From contig JABAKD010000027.1 in assembly GCA_012845835.1 (NCBI GenBank), positions 1,100,001-1,164,000 on the forward strand: 64,000 nt of DNA. The letters are read 5' to 3'. Shown here piece by piece: positions 15,301 to 34,868 of the stretch; position 1 is the first letter of the stretch, and every line of letters starts with the position of its first letter. A model generated the notes under the pieces. That model worked only from the letters and a program-made list of their open reading frames with translations, searched no databases and was not told the DNA's origin. The translations under genes were made by a program, and so were the position numbers. The DNA comes from Undaria pinnatifida. Taxonomy: Eukaryota; Sar; Phaeophyceae; Laminariales; Alariaceae.

Positions 15301-18300
15301 ATTGTGCGGGGTGGATGACCCTAACGCCGCACAAGGGGAATGATCGCATCACGTAGTGTGAATATGGTAAGGCACCCACGAGGCAGTTACATAGTGACAC
15401 CCATTGCTGTTTCTAGAGTGGCCACACCAGAAAACGAAGTCACTCATTGGTCGCTGCCATCCATAAGCAATAGAGTAGCCACAAGGTGCCGAAGTCTGTC
15501 TTACGAGCGGTTCTTGGAAGGGTGCAGTTCACCTCACGGCGCTTTGCGCTTGGTGCAAGCAATGTCTGCCTGGTTGGTGAAAAATCCGACGTGCTTCGTC
15601 CCGGCATAGTATGGATGCGAGGGTCTATGGTCATACGACTACGGCCACACACAAACTGAGTACACCCCCCCTCCCCCCGCGCTTTCTATATGCTGTAAAC
15701 CATGCCAATCATTGCGTGAGCTAGAGAACCAGGGTACCGTTTCTTTTCTTTGTTCCCTTGTAGTTTTGGCCGTCACCATGAATGATGGTTATCGAGTTCG
15801 ATCAACATATTGTGCGGGGTGGATGACCCTAACGCCGCACAAGGGGAATGATCGCATCACGTAGTGTGAATATGGTAAGGCACCCACGAGGCAGTTACAT
15901 AGTGACACCCATTGCTGTTTCTAGAGTGGCCACACCAGAAAACGAAGTCACTCATTGGTCGCTGCCATCCATAAGCAATAGAGTAGCCACAAGGTGCCGA
16001 AGTCTGTCTTACGAGCGGTTCTTGGAAGGGTGCAGTTCACCTCACGGCGCTTTGCGCTTGGTGCAAGCAATGTCTGCCTGGTTGGTGAAAAATCCGACGT
16101 GCTTCGTCCCGGCATAGTATGGATGCGAGGGTCTATGGTCATACGACTACGGCCACACACAAACTGAGTACACCCCCCCTCCCCCCGCGCTTTCTATATG
16201 CTGTAAACCATGCCAATCATTGCGTGAGCTAGAGAACCAGGGTACCGTTTCTTTTCTTTGTTCCCTTGTAGTTTTGGCCGTCACCATGAATGATGGTTAT
16301 CGAGCTTGATCAGCATATTGTGCGGGGTGGATGACCCTAACGCCGCACAAGGGGAATGATCGCATCACGTAGTGTGAATATGGTAAGGCACCCACGAGGC
16401 AGTTACATAGTGACACCCATTGCTGTTTCTAGAGTGGCCACACCAGAAAACGAAGTCACTCATTGGTCGCTGCCATCCATAAGCAATAGAGTAGCCACAA
16501 GGTGCCGAAGTCTGTCTTACGAGCGGTTCTTGGAAGGGTGCAGTTCACCTCACGGCGCTTTGCGCTTGGTGCAAGCAATGTCTGCCTGGTTGGTGAAAAA
16601 TCCGACGTGCTTCGTCCCGGCATAGTATGGATGCGAGGGTCTATGGTCATACGACTACGGCCACACACAAACTGAGTACACCCCCCCTCCCCCCGCGCTT
16701 TCTATATGCTGTAAACCATGCCAATCATTGCGTGAGCTAGAGAACCAGGGTACCGTTTCTTTTCTTTGTTCCCTTGTAGTTTTGGCCGTCACCATGAATG
16801 ATGGTTATCGAGTTCGATCAACATATTGTGCGGGGTGGATGACCCTAACGCCGCACAAGGGGAATGATCGCATCACGTAGTGTGAATATGGTAAGGCACC
16901 CACGAGGCAGTTACATAGTGACACCCATTGCTGTTTCTAGAGTGGCCACACCAGAAAACGAAGTCACTCATTGGTCGCTGCCATCCATAAGCAATAGAGT
17001 AGCCACAAGGTGCCGAAGTCTGTCTTACGAGCGGTTCTTGGAAGGGTGCAGTTCACCTCACGGCGCTTTGCGCTTGGTGCAAGCAATGTCTGCCTGGTTG
17101 GTGAAAAATCCGACGTGCTTCGTCCCGGCATAGTATGGATGCGAGGGTCTATGGTCATACGACTACGGCCACACACAAACTGAGTACACCCCCCCTCCCC
17201 CCGCGCTTTCTATATGCTGTAAACCATGCCAATCATTGCGTGAGCTAGAGAACCAGGGTACCGTTTCTTTTCTTTGTTCCCTTGTAGTTTTGGCCGTCAC
17301 CATGAATGATGGTTATCGAGTTCGATCAACATATTGTGCGGGGTGGATGACCCTAACGCCGCACAAGGGGAATGATCGCATCACGTAGTGTGAATATGGT
17401 AAGGCACCCACGAGGCAGTTACATAGTGACACCCATTGCTGTTTCTAGAGTGGCCACACCAGAAAACGAAGTCACTCATTGGTCGCTGCCATCCATAAGC
17501 AATAGAGTAGCCACAAGGTGCCGAAGTCTGTCTTACGAGCGGTTCTTGGAAGGGTGCAGTTCACCTCACGGCGCTTTGCGCTTGGTGCAAGCAATGTCTG
17601 CCTGGTTGGTGAAAAATCCGACGTGCTTCGTCCCGGCATAGTATGGATGCGAGGGTCTATGGTCATACGACTACGGCCACACACAAACTGAGTACACCCC
17701 CCCTCCCCCCGCGCTTTCTATATGCTGTAAACCATGCCAATCATTGCGTGAGCTAGAGAACCAGGGTACCGTTTCTTTTCTTTGTTCCCTTGTAGTTTTG
17801 GCCGTCACCATGAATGATGGTTATCGAGTTTGATCAACATATTGTGCGGGGTGGATGACCCTAACGCCGCACAAGGGGAATGATCGCATCACGTAGTGTG
17901 AATATGGTAAGGCACCCACGAGGCAGTTACATAGTGACACCCATTGCTGTTTCTAGAGTGGCCACACCAGAAAACGAAGTCACTCATTGGTCGCTGCCAT
18001 CCATAAGCAATAGAGTAGCCACAAGGTGCCGAAGTCTGTCTTACGAGCGGTTCTTGGAAGGGTGCAGTTCACCTCACGGCGCTTTGCGCTTGGTGCAAGC
18101 AATGTCTGCCTGGTTGGTGAAAAATCCGACGTGCTTCGTCCCGGCATAGTATGGATGCGAGGGTCTATGGTCATACGACTACGGCCACACACAAACTGAG
18201 TACACCCCCCCTCCCCCCGCGCTTTCTATATGCTGTAAACCATGCCAATCATTGCGTGAGCTAGAGAACCAGGGTACCGTTTCTTTTCTTTGTTCCCTTG

Positions 18301-21300
18301 TAGTTTTGGCCGTCACCATGAATGATGGTTATCGAGTTGATCAACATATTGTGCGGGGTGGATGACCCTAACGCCGCACAAGGGGAATGATCGCATCACG
18401 TAGTGTGAATATGGTAAGGCACCCACGAGGCAGTTACATAGTGACACCCATTGCTGTTTCTAGAGTGGCCACACCAGAAAACGAAGTCACTCATTGGTCG
18501 CTGCCATCCATAAGCAATAGAGTAGCCACAAGGTGCCGAAGTCTGTCTTACGAGCGGTTCTTGGAAGGGTGCAGTTCACCTCACGGCGCTTTGCGCTTGG
18601 TGCAAGCAATGTCTGCCTGGTTGGTGAAAAATCCGACGTGCTTCGTCCCGGCATAGTATGGATGCGAGGGTCTATGGTCATACGACTACGGCCACACACA
18701 AACTGAGTACACCCCCCCTCCCCCCGCGCTTTCTATATGCTGTAAACCATGCCAATCATTGCGTGAGCTAGAGAACCAGGGTACCGTTTCTTTTCTTTGT
18801 TCCCTTGTAGTTTTGGCCGTCACCATGAATGATGGTTATCGAGTTCGATCAACATATTGTGCGGGGTGGATGACCCTAACGCCGCACAAGGGGAATGATC
18901 GCATCACGTAGTGTGAATATGGTAAGGCACCCACGAGGCAGTTACATAGTGACTACCCATTGCTGTTTCTAGAGTGGCCACACCAGAAAACGAAGTCACT
19001 CATTGGTCGCTGCCATCCATAAGCAATAGAGTAGCCACAAGGTGCCGAAGTCTGTCTTACGAGCGGTTCTTGGAAGGGTGCAGTTCACCTCACGGCGCTT
19101 TGCGCTTGGTGCAAGCAATGTCTGCCTGGTTGGTGAAAAATCCGACGTGCTTCGTCCCGGCATAGTATGGATGCGAGGGTCTATGGTCATACGACTACGG
19201 CCACACACAAACTGAGTACACCCCCCCTCCCCCCGCGCTTTCTATATGCTGTAAACCATGCCAATCATTGCGTGAGCTAGAGAACCAGGGTACCGTTTCT
19301 TTTCTTTGTTCCCTTGTAGTTTTGGCCGTCACCATGAATGATGGTTATCGAGTTTGATCAACATATTGTGCGGGGTGGATGACCCTAACGCCGCACAAGG
19401 GGAATGATCGCATCACGTAGTGTGAATATGGTAAGGCACCCACGAGGCAGTTACATAGTGACACCCATTGCTGTTTCTAGAGTGGCCACACCAGAAAACG
19501 AAGTCACTCATTGGTCGCTGCCATCCATAAGCAATAGAGTAGCCACAAGGTGCCGAAGTCTGTCTTACGAGCGGTTCTTGGAAGGGTGCAGTTCACCTCA
19601 CGGCGCTTTGCGCTTGGTGCAAGCAATGTCTGCCTGGTTGGTGAAAAATCCGACGTGCTTCGTCCCGGCATAGTATGGATGCGAGGGTCTATGGTCATAC
19701 GACTACGGCCACACACAAACTGAGTACACCCCCCCCCCCCCCGCGCTTTCTATATGCTGTAAACCATGCCAATCATTGCGTGAGCTAGAGAACCAGGGTA
19801 CCGTTTCTTTTCTTTGTTCCCTTGTAGTTTTGGCCGTCACCATGAATGATGGTTATCGAGTTTGATCAACATATTGTGCGGGGTGGATAACCCTAACGCC
19901 GCACAAGGGGAATGATCGCATCACATAGTGTGAATATGGTAAGGCACCCACGAGGCAGTTACATAGTAATACCCATTGCTGTTTCTAGAGTGGCCACACC
20001 AGAAAACGAAGTCACTCATTGGTCGCTGCCATCCATAAGCAATAGAGTAGCCACAAGGTGCCGAAGTCTGTCTTTCGAGCGGTTCTTGGAAGGGTGCAGT
20101 TCACCCTTCATGCAACTCGCCGAGAATATCACGGCGCTTCGAGCTTGATGCAAGCAATGTCTGCCTGGTTGGTGAAAAATCCGACGTGCTCCGTCCCGGC
20201 ATAGTAGGGATGCGAGGGTCTATGGTCATACGACTGCGGCCATGCACAAACTGAGTACGCCCCCGCTTTCTATGCAGTAGTGTATGATAATTCGTCGCTC
20301 AAGCAGTGTATTTCCATTATGTATTATATAGAATTGGACAAGTACCAGCCAGTGGGACACCTCGGCACTCCCGGCGACCAACGTGAGGGAACGAGCAAAA
20401 GAAGCGAACACTTCTGTCGTCGGCGCAACCGATAAAAGTTCAGCTCAACAACGGGCACAGTACAGTACAGTACAGTACAGTACAGTACAGTACAGGATAG
20501 CTCCCAACAAACAGGGTGATGGGACACCTGGGCGTAGATCTACAGGAATGCACGAAATCGGGGAGCCATTCCAGTGAAGCTGGTGAGGAGAGCACCCTCT
20601 CCACCCTCTTCTCTCCACCCTCTCCCAAACAAGATACTTCGTATTAGAGACAAATATAGCATGAGAACACAGCTACACACGTACAGCACGCCACACGCCA
20701 AAAAAGAAAGTGGCAGTTCAGAAAATCTTTATTTCTGGCCAGACTGGCATTCTTATGTAGGACAGGGTGCGTCCTACACTATGTTCAGTAAAAAAGAGGC
20801 CATGCTATTGTTTTCATCCAAAAATCGAGCCTGAACTCTTAACAGCCCATTTCGTAACGCAGGGCTGTCGCGTACCATGGTACTGTACAAGAAGACCAGC
20901 CTAGAGCAGTACTGTTGTTTGTTGGTAGGTGCCCTGTACTGTTGCAAGGTGTTAACCAATTGGGTGACACCGCAGCTGTCGCCGGCATCATATTTTACAA
21001 CCGAGCATAAATTGTTGTAACACAGTGGGAGTTCTGAACCCTATGCAAGATAAAAATGAAGGTGTTGTAAGGCTTAGTTTGGGTGAGCTATTGGCTAACC
21101 TTTTGCAAGTGGTCAAACGGTATAATACCCCACTAATACCTTAACAAATGGCGTCGTGGACAGGCCATGTTTTTTTGGGGTCGTGGATTCGAATCCCACC
21201 ATCCACAATAATAAACTTTTTCAGACTTTCCCACATGGTCGAACTTGGAAAATACTCTCCCCGGTATACCCAGGAAATGAAACCGCTTGGATATTGACAG

Positions 21301-24300
21301 GTCCGCCCGTGTATCCGGCCGACCTGCTATCCCGCCGTTTCAGGGAGGGAGAGTGTTGTAAGGCTTAGTTTGGGTAAGCTACAGCTATTGGTTAACCTTT
21401 TGCAAGTGGTCAAACGGGTTAATACCCCACTAATTCCTTAACAAAGGCTTGTGCGTGGGAGGGAGAAGGGGGGACACTCGTGACTATGACCTTGTCCACA
21501 AGGTCGCTGAGGTTAAACACAACTTTTCCGAATTGAGCCGGAGGGTAAAAGCCACAAAAAAAAAACGAGTAAAAGGTCGATTTAACAACCGATATGCAAG
21601 ACATCGTGCAATTTCGCGATACCGTAATAGTCGTCGGGCCCGTATGATAGGATAGATTAAAGTAAAATTCAGCCTCTGATGTGCAAGGTATTAATCATTT
21701 TAGCGACTTGGTAACCGTCGTCGGTATGGTATCACACAACCGATAACATATTATTTTCAGCATCCGATGTGCAAGGTCAAGGTAGTCGTGTACCACGGCA
21801 GACCGTACCACCCACCTGGCCTCGGATCGGGTTTTCATATCGCCGATCATCTGCGCGCAGAAATCAGGGTTGCTTGTCTCGAACTCTTTACTCCTCTGCG
21901 CGTCCTCCTCTTCCTCTCTTCTCTTGATCTCTGCCATTGTCGCTGGATCCGTTGGCGTCCACGTGTCCCACCTAAAACAACGCCGTTAATTTCGTTTTTT
22001 TTATCAAAGTTGCCGGAAGACGGTGCTGCTACAGTGCTGCTACAGTGCTGCTACAGTGCTGCTACAGTGCTGCTACAGTGCTGCTACAGTGCTGCTACAG
22101 TGCTGCTACAGTGCTGCTGCACTGCTGCTACAGTGTGACTACTGTGCCTCGTTGGACCCGTTGCGCGTCCACATGTCCCATTTGTAACATTTGTCATTCA
22201 GAATATCATTTAGACAGTTTTTTATCTTGATTATCGGAATCTGGCGCTGCTACAGTGCTGCTACAGTGCGTATAAAGTGATGCTACAGTGCTTCTGCAAA
22301 CCTGCTACAGTGCTGCTGAAATGCCTCTACCATCTCAGTCTTACATGGGTCTGGCTTATGGTGTCGTCGAACTACGCTTAGCACGCTCCAGGGCACTCTA
22401 CGTATCAGGGTCTCTTGTAGCGCTGCTATTGGTGCATGGACAGAGCGGCGTCAACATATAACAGTGTGATGGGGTGCCACGGCATGGAAACACGTAAGAA
22501 GGGCAATACCATGTTTCGTTTTGCCGATGTGGCAGCGCGATGTTGGCGGGGGTTTGGAAGACGGGCGATTGCCGACAAGTCGTCGTGTCCCACGTGACCC
22601 TCTCCAATACGCACGGATGAGCGTGAGCTCATGCGAGAGTTGATGTTATCGCTACAACGCACCGAGGCGGCGAAAAAGAGGAGACCGTTAATAATCCGTG
22701 TTAAGCTTATGCTTTGTGTGGTACGGTAGGTGTTTACGTACGGGACAGACTCGCACGCGGTCGCTTTGGTGCTGCTTGGGTTAATCGCTGTTTGCCTCGT
22801 CCAGACATTTTGCGACAGATACGTGCGAGTGTACCCTCGTCCAGGCAGGTGATAACGCCTCCCAATGATAATGAGGGGGTACTATAAATACCAAGAAATC
22901 ATACCGTTGCTAGAAGGGATACCCCATATAAACACATCAGGTATAACAATGAATGTTGGTATACCGCCAAATACCTGCCGTATTCCATGCTGTATCTGTC
23001 TTTCAGCCGCATTCGCTCCTCCTCAGTGAGAGACCTGGTCGTGGTCTCACTTAGGTGGTTCCCCGCTCCCCTCTTCGTCTCCGTGAGATCGGTAGCTCTC
23101 TCTAAAGCTCTGATCCCAGATATTCGCTTCCTCTCACCGTAGAGAAGCTCCGCGCCCCTTTAATAGCATTAGTTGTACGTTTTAGCCGATACGAGGAAAC
23201 AAGAGCGGCGAGCGTGCGACGTAGGGATTGTTTACGAAATGAGCGTCAGGCTCGCTCCGGTATGCATACCGTTTGAAGCGATAAGCGCACCCGTGCACCC
23301 TGTTTTGGTTCGGGGGGGGCATGTATTTTCTTTCGCTCTGCCCGCTGCAAGAACGCTGATTGAGTATGCTACTATAATGTTTTGAGCCTCTTTCTTCAGT
23401 GGGTCTAGCTCACTCGCGCGAGTGACCTCCCTGTTTCTAGCGGTCTTAGGCTTTCGTGCTGTTTTAATTTTTCGATATGAGTCTCCAATGAGATGGATAG
23501 CTACTCTGTACCTGGTTTTAATAGTGAGGTACAGAGTCACTGGAGCGAGTATGATAGTATGTATGATAGTATGCATGATGGTATGTCATTAATAGTACGA
23601 TAGCTCAGACCCGTAGGTGAAAAAGGATACTACAACGATACTACAATGATACTACAATACCGTAGACTTGATATTTGGCGTCTGTCATGTGTTAGCGGGG
23701 ATGGCAGCAGGATAGGTTAAGTTAATGAGTTTCACCTCCACCATTTCTCGTGTTCGTCCTTCTTCTTTCTCGCGCGCTCTTCTCGCTCTCTCCTTGCAAG
23801 ATCGGCCCTTCTCCTCCTGCGTCATGGGTTAACAAACATCGCACAACATGGATTAACAAAACATCGCACAACATGTGTTGCTGGTTGGTAGTGACAACAC
23901 GTTGCGACTCACAGCGTAGCTCATTGCCGTAAGCTAAGCCCATAGTGACGAAAGGTACAAGGAGTCCCAGGACGATAGAGAGTTCTCGCACGACCTACGG
24001 TGTAAATACCAAAAAATACATGCAGATGCGTATCTCGTACATGCCATGTGCGACAAGCAAGTGATACATGATATTTCATGTCACTACGGATGTGTACTGT
24101 GTACTACCTGGTACGAGCGAGCGATGTGGTGCAGCTTTAGCCACACAAGCTCGTGTAATACTCTAGCCGAAGATAACCCAGGGGAATGTTTGGTGACTCC
24201 TTGGGTAAGTAGCTGTACTGATGTGATATGATAGCTGTGATGTCGTGCCGCCTGTCACCTTTTTTCTGCTTCCATCTGTCGTTCTTCCTCTATCGTGGGC

Positions 24301-25091
24301 ACGCCATCCACGTGCACGTCAGCTGGATCCAGCTCACCATCCTGGAGCGCACGCAAGCATCACGCATGGATGTGTCACGAACCCAGAGCATGCATGTTCG
24401 AACGATTACTCGGTACCTAGTACCCCGGGTACATACACAAATTTGCAAAGATGAGTATAGAGAAGACCCTGACGTATTTGAAATATACTTGTACCTGGTA
24501 TTAATAGTTTAGTCTAGACTAATCGTACAGCAGTTGTCAAGAAACAAACGCGGTATTATGCGACACAACAGCGCAGAACGTCTCCCGACATCAAACGGAA
24601 AGCATGCTGTTCTCACACATCACAGCAAAAGTCATACGGTGTAGCAGTTGACTTCCTGTCCATATCAGATGATGCCAGCATGCCAGCTGTGTCTAAAGAT
24701 CGCAGAGCGGTGTAATTTCAATCAACGGGTGCCCGCAGGTATCTTTGGATCTTGGATACGACGTACGTCCTCCACAGACCCCTTTCGACGAGAACGTCCA
24801 AGCAAAATCGCATACCTCTACGGGAAAATGTACTCGATGAATACCCCAAGCCACTCTTTCTATCGTTTTCCCTCCCCCTGTCTCTTCCCCCCCCTCTGTC
24901 TCCTCCTCTTTCCGTAGCATCTACGTGTGCCCTTTCCTCGCCTTCATCGCTTGGATCGCGACATTCACAGCGTCCACTTTGGTGATGAAAGATTCAATGT
25001 CTCCATCCTTGATGCCGCTGCGTTTTTCGAAGTTCAACAAGCGGTCCACGTCGAACTCTCCACCACCTTTCCCGCCTTTCACCATGGCCAT
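341..25091 (-). CDS. TTC12: TTC12-like TPR-ARM protein (dynein arm assembly factor), 12 exons, 3' end beyond window
   Basis: Minus-strand exons: 25091-24942, 24341-24259, 23816-23736, 23157-22975, 21971-21816, 12463-12316, 10850-10317, 9179-8816, 7972-7129, 5816-5576, 2537-2470, 536-341. All phases match and give 1,016 codons with no stop. Residues 1-77 ([16 protein letters not shown], then an acidic segment) resemble the TTC12 N-terminus. Residues 78-166 are a charged coiled coil. WDTWTPTD lies at 167-174. TPRs start near 219 ([20 protein letters not shown], then [17 protein letters not shown]). A low-complexity insert of about 100 residues splits the third TPR. ARM-like helices follow from 568, ending with a segment like the TTC12 C-terminus ([20 protein letters not shown]). 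TTC12 acts in the cytoplasm in assembling axonemal dynein arms, which fits an alga with flagellate cells. SPAG1-like and UNC45-like proteins are alternatives. Intron 1 uses a GC donor. The start is the first Met of an open exon; the acceptor of exon 4 (AAAG|G) is the weakest boundary. Confidence 0.8.
1995..2146. repeat. 14-bp minisatellite (GTGTGATATGTGAC)
   Basis: About 11 copies of a 14-bp unit in tandem, with a few single-base variants, in intron 11 of the TTC12-like gene. The open frames across it are artefacts of the repeat. Confidence 0.9.
3089..3413 (+). mobile_element. tRNA-derived SINE, copy 1
   Basis: A 325-bp unit that recurs at 41,720-42,045 in the same orientation. The 5' part is tRNA-like: an A-box-like TGGCGTAACAGG at 3102-3113 and a B box GAGTTCGAGCC at 3146-3156, spaced as in polymerase III promoters. 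The body ends in an A-rich tail with G interruptions (3385-3413). It lies in intron 10 of the TTC12-like gene, antisense to it. No ORF is expected; such elements move with LINE machinery. Confidence 0.75.
3575..3700. repeat. Degenerate ATGATCTAT repeat
   Basis: A run of 9-bp-like units (TGATCTATA, TGGCCTATA) in intron 10 of the TTC12-like gene. Short pieces of the same motif recur near 27,520-27,550 and 63,560-63,595. Confidence 0.65.
4049..4245. repeat. AGT/ATTAGT microsatellite
   Basis: Imperfect trinucleotide and hexanucleotide array of TAGTAT and AGT units, about 200 bp, in intron 10 of the TTC12-like gene. Long open frames on both strands here are repeat artefacts. Confidence 0.9.
5215..5365. 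repeat. Short repeats of a CAGCTTTGACG motif
   Basis: ACGTCAGCTGTGAGTTCGA occurs twice (near 5085 and 5217). A cluster of TTTGACG(A/G)CAG units follows at 5295-5360. It is intronic; no gene is seen between 4,250 and 5,575. Confidence 0.6.
5910..6340 (-). repeat. Two partial copies of the satellite-related repeat family
   Basis: Two partial copies lie in direct order (about 5910-6060 and 6080-6340), each starting with a G run, then a GTACTCATTT-like or GCTCTTTTCATG block, GGCC.T..TCGTAT and CCCTCGCATCC. The second copy reaches the segment matching satellite positions with TTCGGCGAGT.GCATGAAGG, which the array's internal units have lost. They lie in intron 9 of the TTC12-like gene, starting about 90 bp from exon 10. 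Confidence 0.7.
6740..7075. mobile_element. AGTGGTCCCT-type MITE cluster
   Basis: The left terminus AGTGGTCCCTCTATA at 6749 is followed by the family's GCCGG and CGCTTGGCACAGATG blocks. Further partial ends (CCCTCTATAGTGC, AATAGTGCCGGTG, TATAGTGCCGGTC) run to about 7070, so it looks like nested or repeated insertions. It ends some 55 bp from exon 9 of the TTC12-like gene, inside intron 9. Confidence 0.65.
7554..7737 (-). repeat. In-frame hexanucleotide repeat coding for Thr/Ala/Pro-Asn dipeptides
   Basis: About 30 units of GTTGGN (plus strand) lie inside exon 9 of the TTC12-like gene. On the coding strand they read ACCAAC, GCCAAC or CCCAAC, so the protein carries a run of TN, AN and PN dipeptides between two ARM-like segments. 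The period of six keeps the frame open whatever the copy number. Units cluster by type (AN block, PN block, TN block), as expected from local slippage. Confidence 0.85.
7973..8815 (-). other. Intron 8 of the TTC12-like gene, no further feature
   Basis: Splice sites agree in phase 1 with the flanking exons. Apart from a short poly-C tract near 8231 and CAGCAG-like runs near 8145-8180 nothing stands out. Confidence 0.6.
9641..9822. repeat. 9-bp minisatellite (GATGACTTT)
   Basis: About 20 copies of a 9-bp unit, with variants GATTACTTT, GATCACTTT and GGTCACTTT grouped in blocks. It sits in intron 7 of the TTC12-like gene. The period of nine keeps frames open on both strands without coding. Confidence 0.92.
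10075..10262. repeat. tRNA-like TCTAGTGGAT inverted segments
   Basis: The string CTATCCACTAGACC occurs at about 10,082 and 10,185 and its inverse GGTCTAGTGGAT at about 10,227. A related copy lies near 4,640-4,670. GGTCTAGTGGATAG resembles the A-box region of tRNAs, so these may be fragments of a second tRNA-derived SINE. No complete tRNA cloverleaf is apparent. Confidence 0.45.
10900..11660 (-). repeat. Satellite-related family copy split by a 9-bp microsatellite
   Basis: 10,900-11,060 carries the family end module: G run, CTTGTCTTAGT, TCATGCATGCC, GCATCCCTTTCGAGACGG. A second copy starts near 11,118 (GCATGCACGCC), is interrupted by the array at 11,145-11,325, and resumes with GTCGGGACAGAGCACATCGG and CGTTCGGCGAGTTGCGC. 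It lies in intron 6 of the TTC12-like gene, right beside exon 7. Confidence 0.6.
11145..11325. repeat. 9-bp microsatellite (ATATCGAGT)
   Basis: About 20 tandem copies of ATATCGAGT with a block of three ACATCGAGT units near 11,215-11,240. It is inserted within a copy of the satellite-related family. Confidence 0.93.
12316..12463 (-). other. Exon 6 of the TTC12-like gene, first TPR
   Basis: Listed separately because it lies 9.35 kb downstream of exon 5. It starts after ATTCACAG, completes a Ser codon left by exon 5, codes for the first TPR ([18 protein letters not shown]) and ends at CAG|GTGAGG. The phase agreement and the domain order tie the two sides of the satellite array to one gene. Confidence 0.8.
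13165..20275. repeat. Satellite array, 14 tandem 508-bp units
   Basis: Fourteen units with period 508 bp (one spacing of 507, one of 509), near-identical. Variation is limited to a C/T-rich tract, a GAGTT(T/C)GATCAAC versus GAGCTTGATCAGC site, GAGAACCC versus GATGACCC, and a few single bases. The last unit is the most diverged and keeps about 24 bp missing from the others. Each unit shows an 89-codon frame on plus and a 70-codon frame on minus; these overlap, match nothing I recognise and are treated as chance frames. The whole array lies in intron 5 of the TTC12-like gene (21,815-12,464). On the sense strand of that gene every unit has a run of 13-15 mostly G. Confidence 0.97.
20455..20496. 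repeat. CAGTA microsatellite
   Basis: About eight copies of a 5-bp unit in intron 5 of the TTC12-like gene, between the satellite and the SINE-like DNA. Confidence 0.85.
21020..21560 (+). mobile_element. Composite SINE-like element with a 90-bp direct repeat
   Basis: A block starting GTTGTAAGGCTTAGTTTGGG and ending near CCTTAACAAA occurs at 21,063-21,150 and again at 21,354-21,445. Between them is a B-box-like GGATTCGAATCCCACC at about 21,186. 21,028-21,060 (GAACCCTATGC..GATAAAAATGAAGG) and 21,455-21,500 (GGAGAAGGGGGGACAC..GTGAC) resemble the body and 3' part of the SINE at 3,089. This suggests a SINE interrupted by, or fused to, another repeat. Confidence 0.5.
22016..22310. repeat. 11-bp minisatellite (CTGCTACAGTG)
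   Basis: About 10 perfect tandem units at 22,016-22,135 and scattered units to 22,310, in intron 4 of the TTC12-like gene. Confidence 0.9.
24936..24941 (-). promoter_or_regulatory. GC-type 5' splice donor, TTC12-like intron 1
   Basis: The junction reads AAG|GCGAGG. The first exon must end in phase 0 to join the next (CAG|GATGGTGAG), and the only GT nearby (CACAC|GTAGAT) is in the wrong phase. A GC-AG intron is therefore inferred. Intron 4 of the neighbouring PPR gene has the same donor context. Confidence 0.6.
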
Positions 25092-25342
25092 CGTGTCACC
25101 AAGAACCTAACAAGCGAAGCACGAGAACAAGCGAAGCTTGAGGCACGTGATCTTCGAGCGAACAGCGAACCACGACCCGTAGGGGGGAGAGGGGAGAAAA
25201 CTCAAAAACATAAAACTAAAAAACGCCTCAAATTTGTCTGGAACTCTGTTCCAGCCAAAATACATGATGACCATAATAACAACAGACAGCAGACGCTCTC
25301 AGCTCCACAGCCCTAGCAGCGGGCGCAGCGTAGGTCAGAGGC
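25092..25342. promoter_or_regulatory. Divergent promoter between the TTC12-like and PPR genes
   Basis: Only 251 bp separate the two start codons, which face away from each other. 5' UTRs and both core promoters must lie here. I see no convincing TATA box; there is an A-rich stretch (AAAACATAAAACTAAAAAAC) near 25,202. Shared control of the two genes is an inference from spacing alone. Confidence 0.55.

Positions 25343-34868
<9,526 letters not shown>

Noticed and set aside
13308-20148. 89-codon (plus) and 70-codon (minus) frames repeated in every satellite unit
   Set aside because: They overlap on opposite strands, match no family I know, and are copied only because the unit is copied.
13165-20275. 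CRISPR-like array
   Set aside because: The units are contiguous 508-bp copies without unique spacers, in a eukaryotic intron.
21150-21215. tRNA gene with GGATTCGAATCC T-arm
   Set aside because: Only the B-box region is tRNA-like; no acceptor stem or anticodon arm pairs properly, and it is in a SINE-like context.
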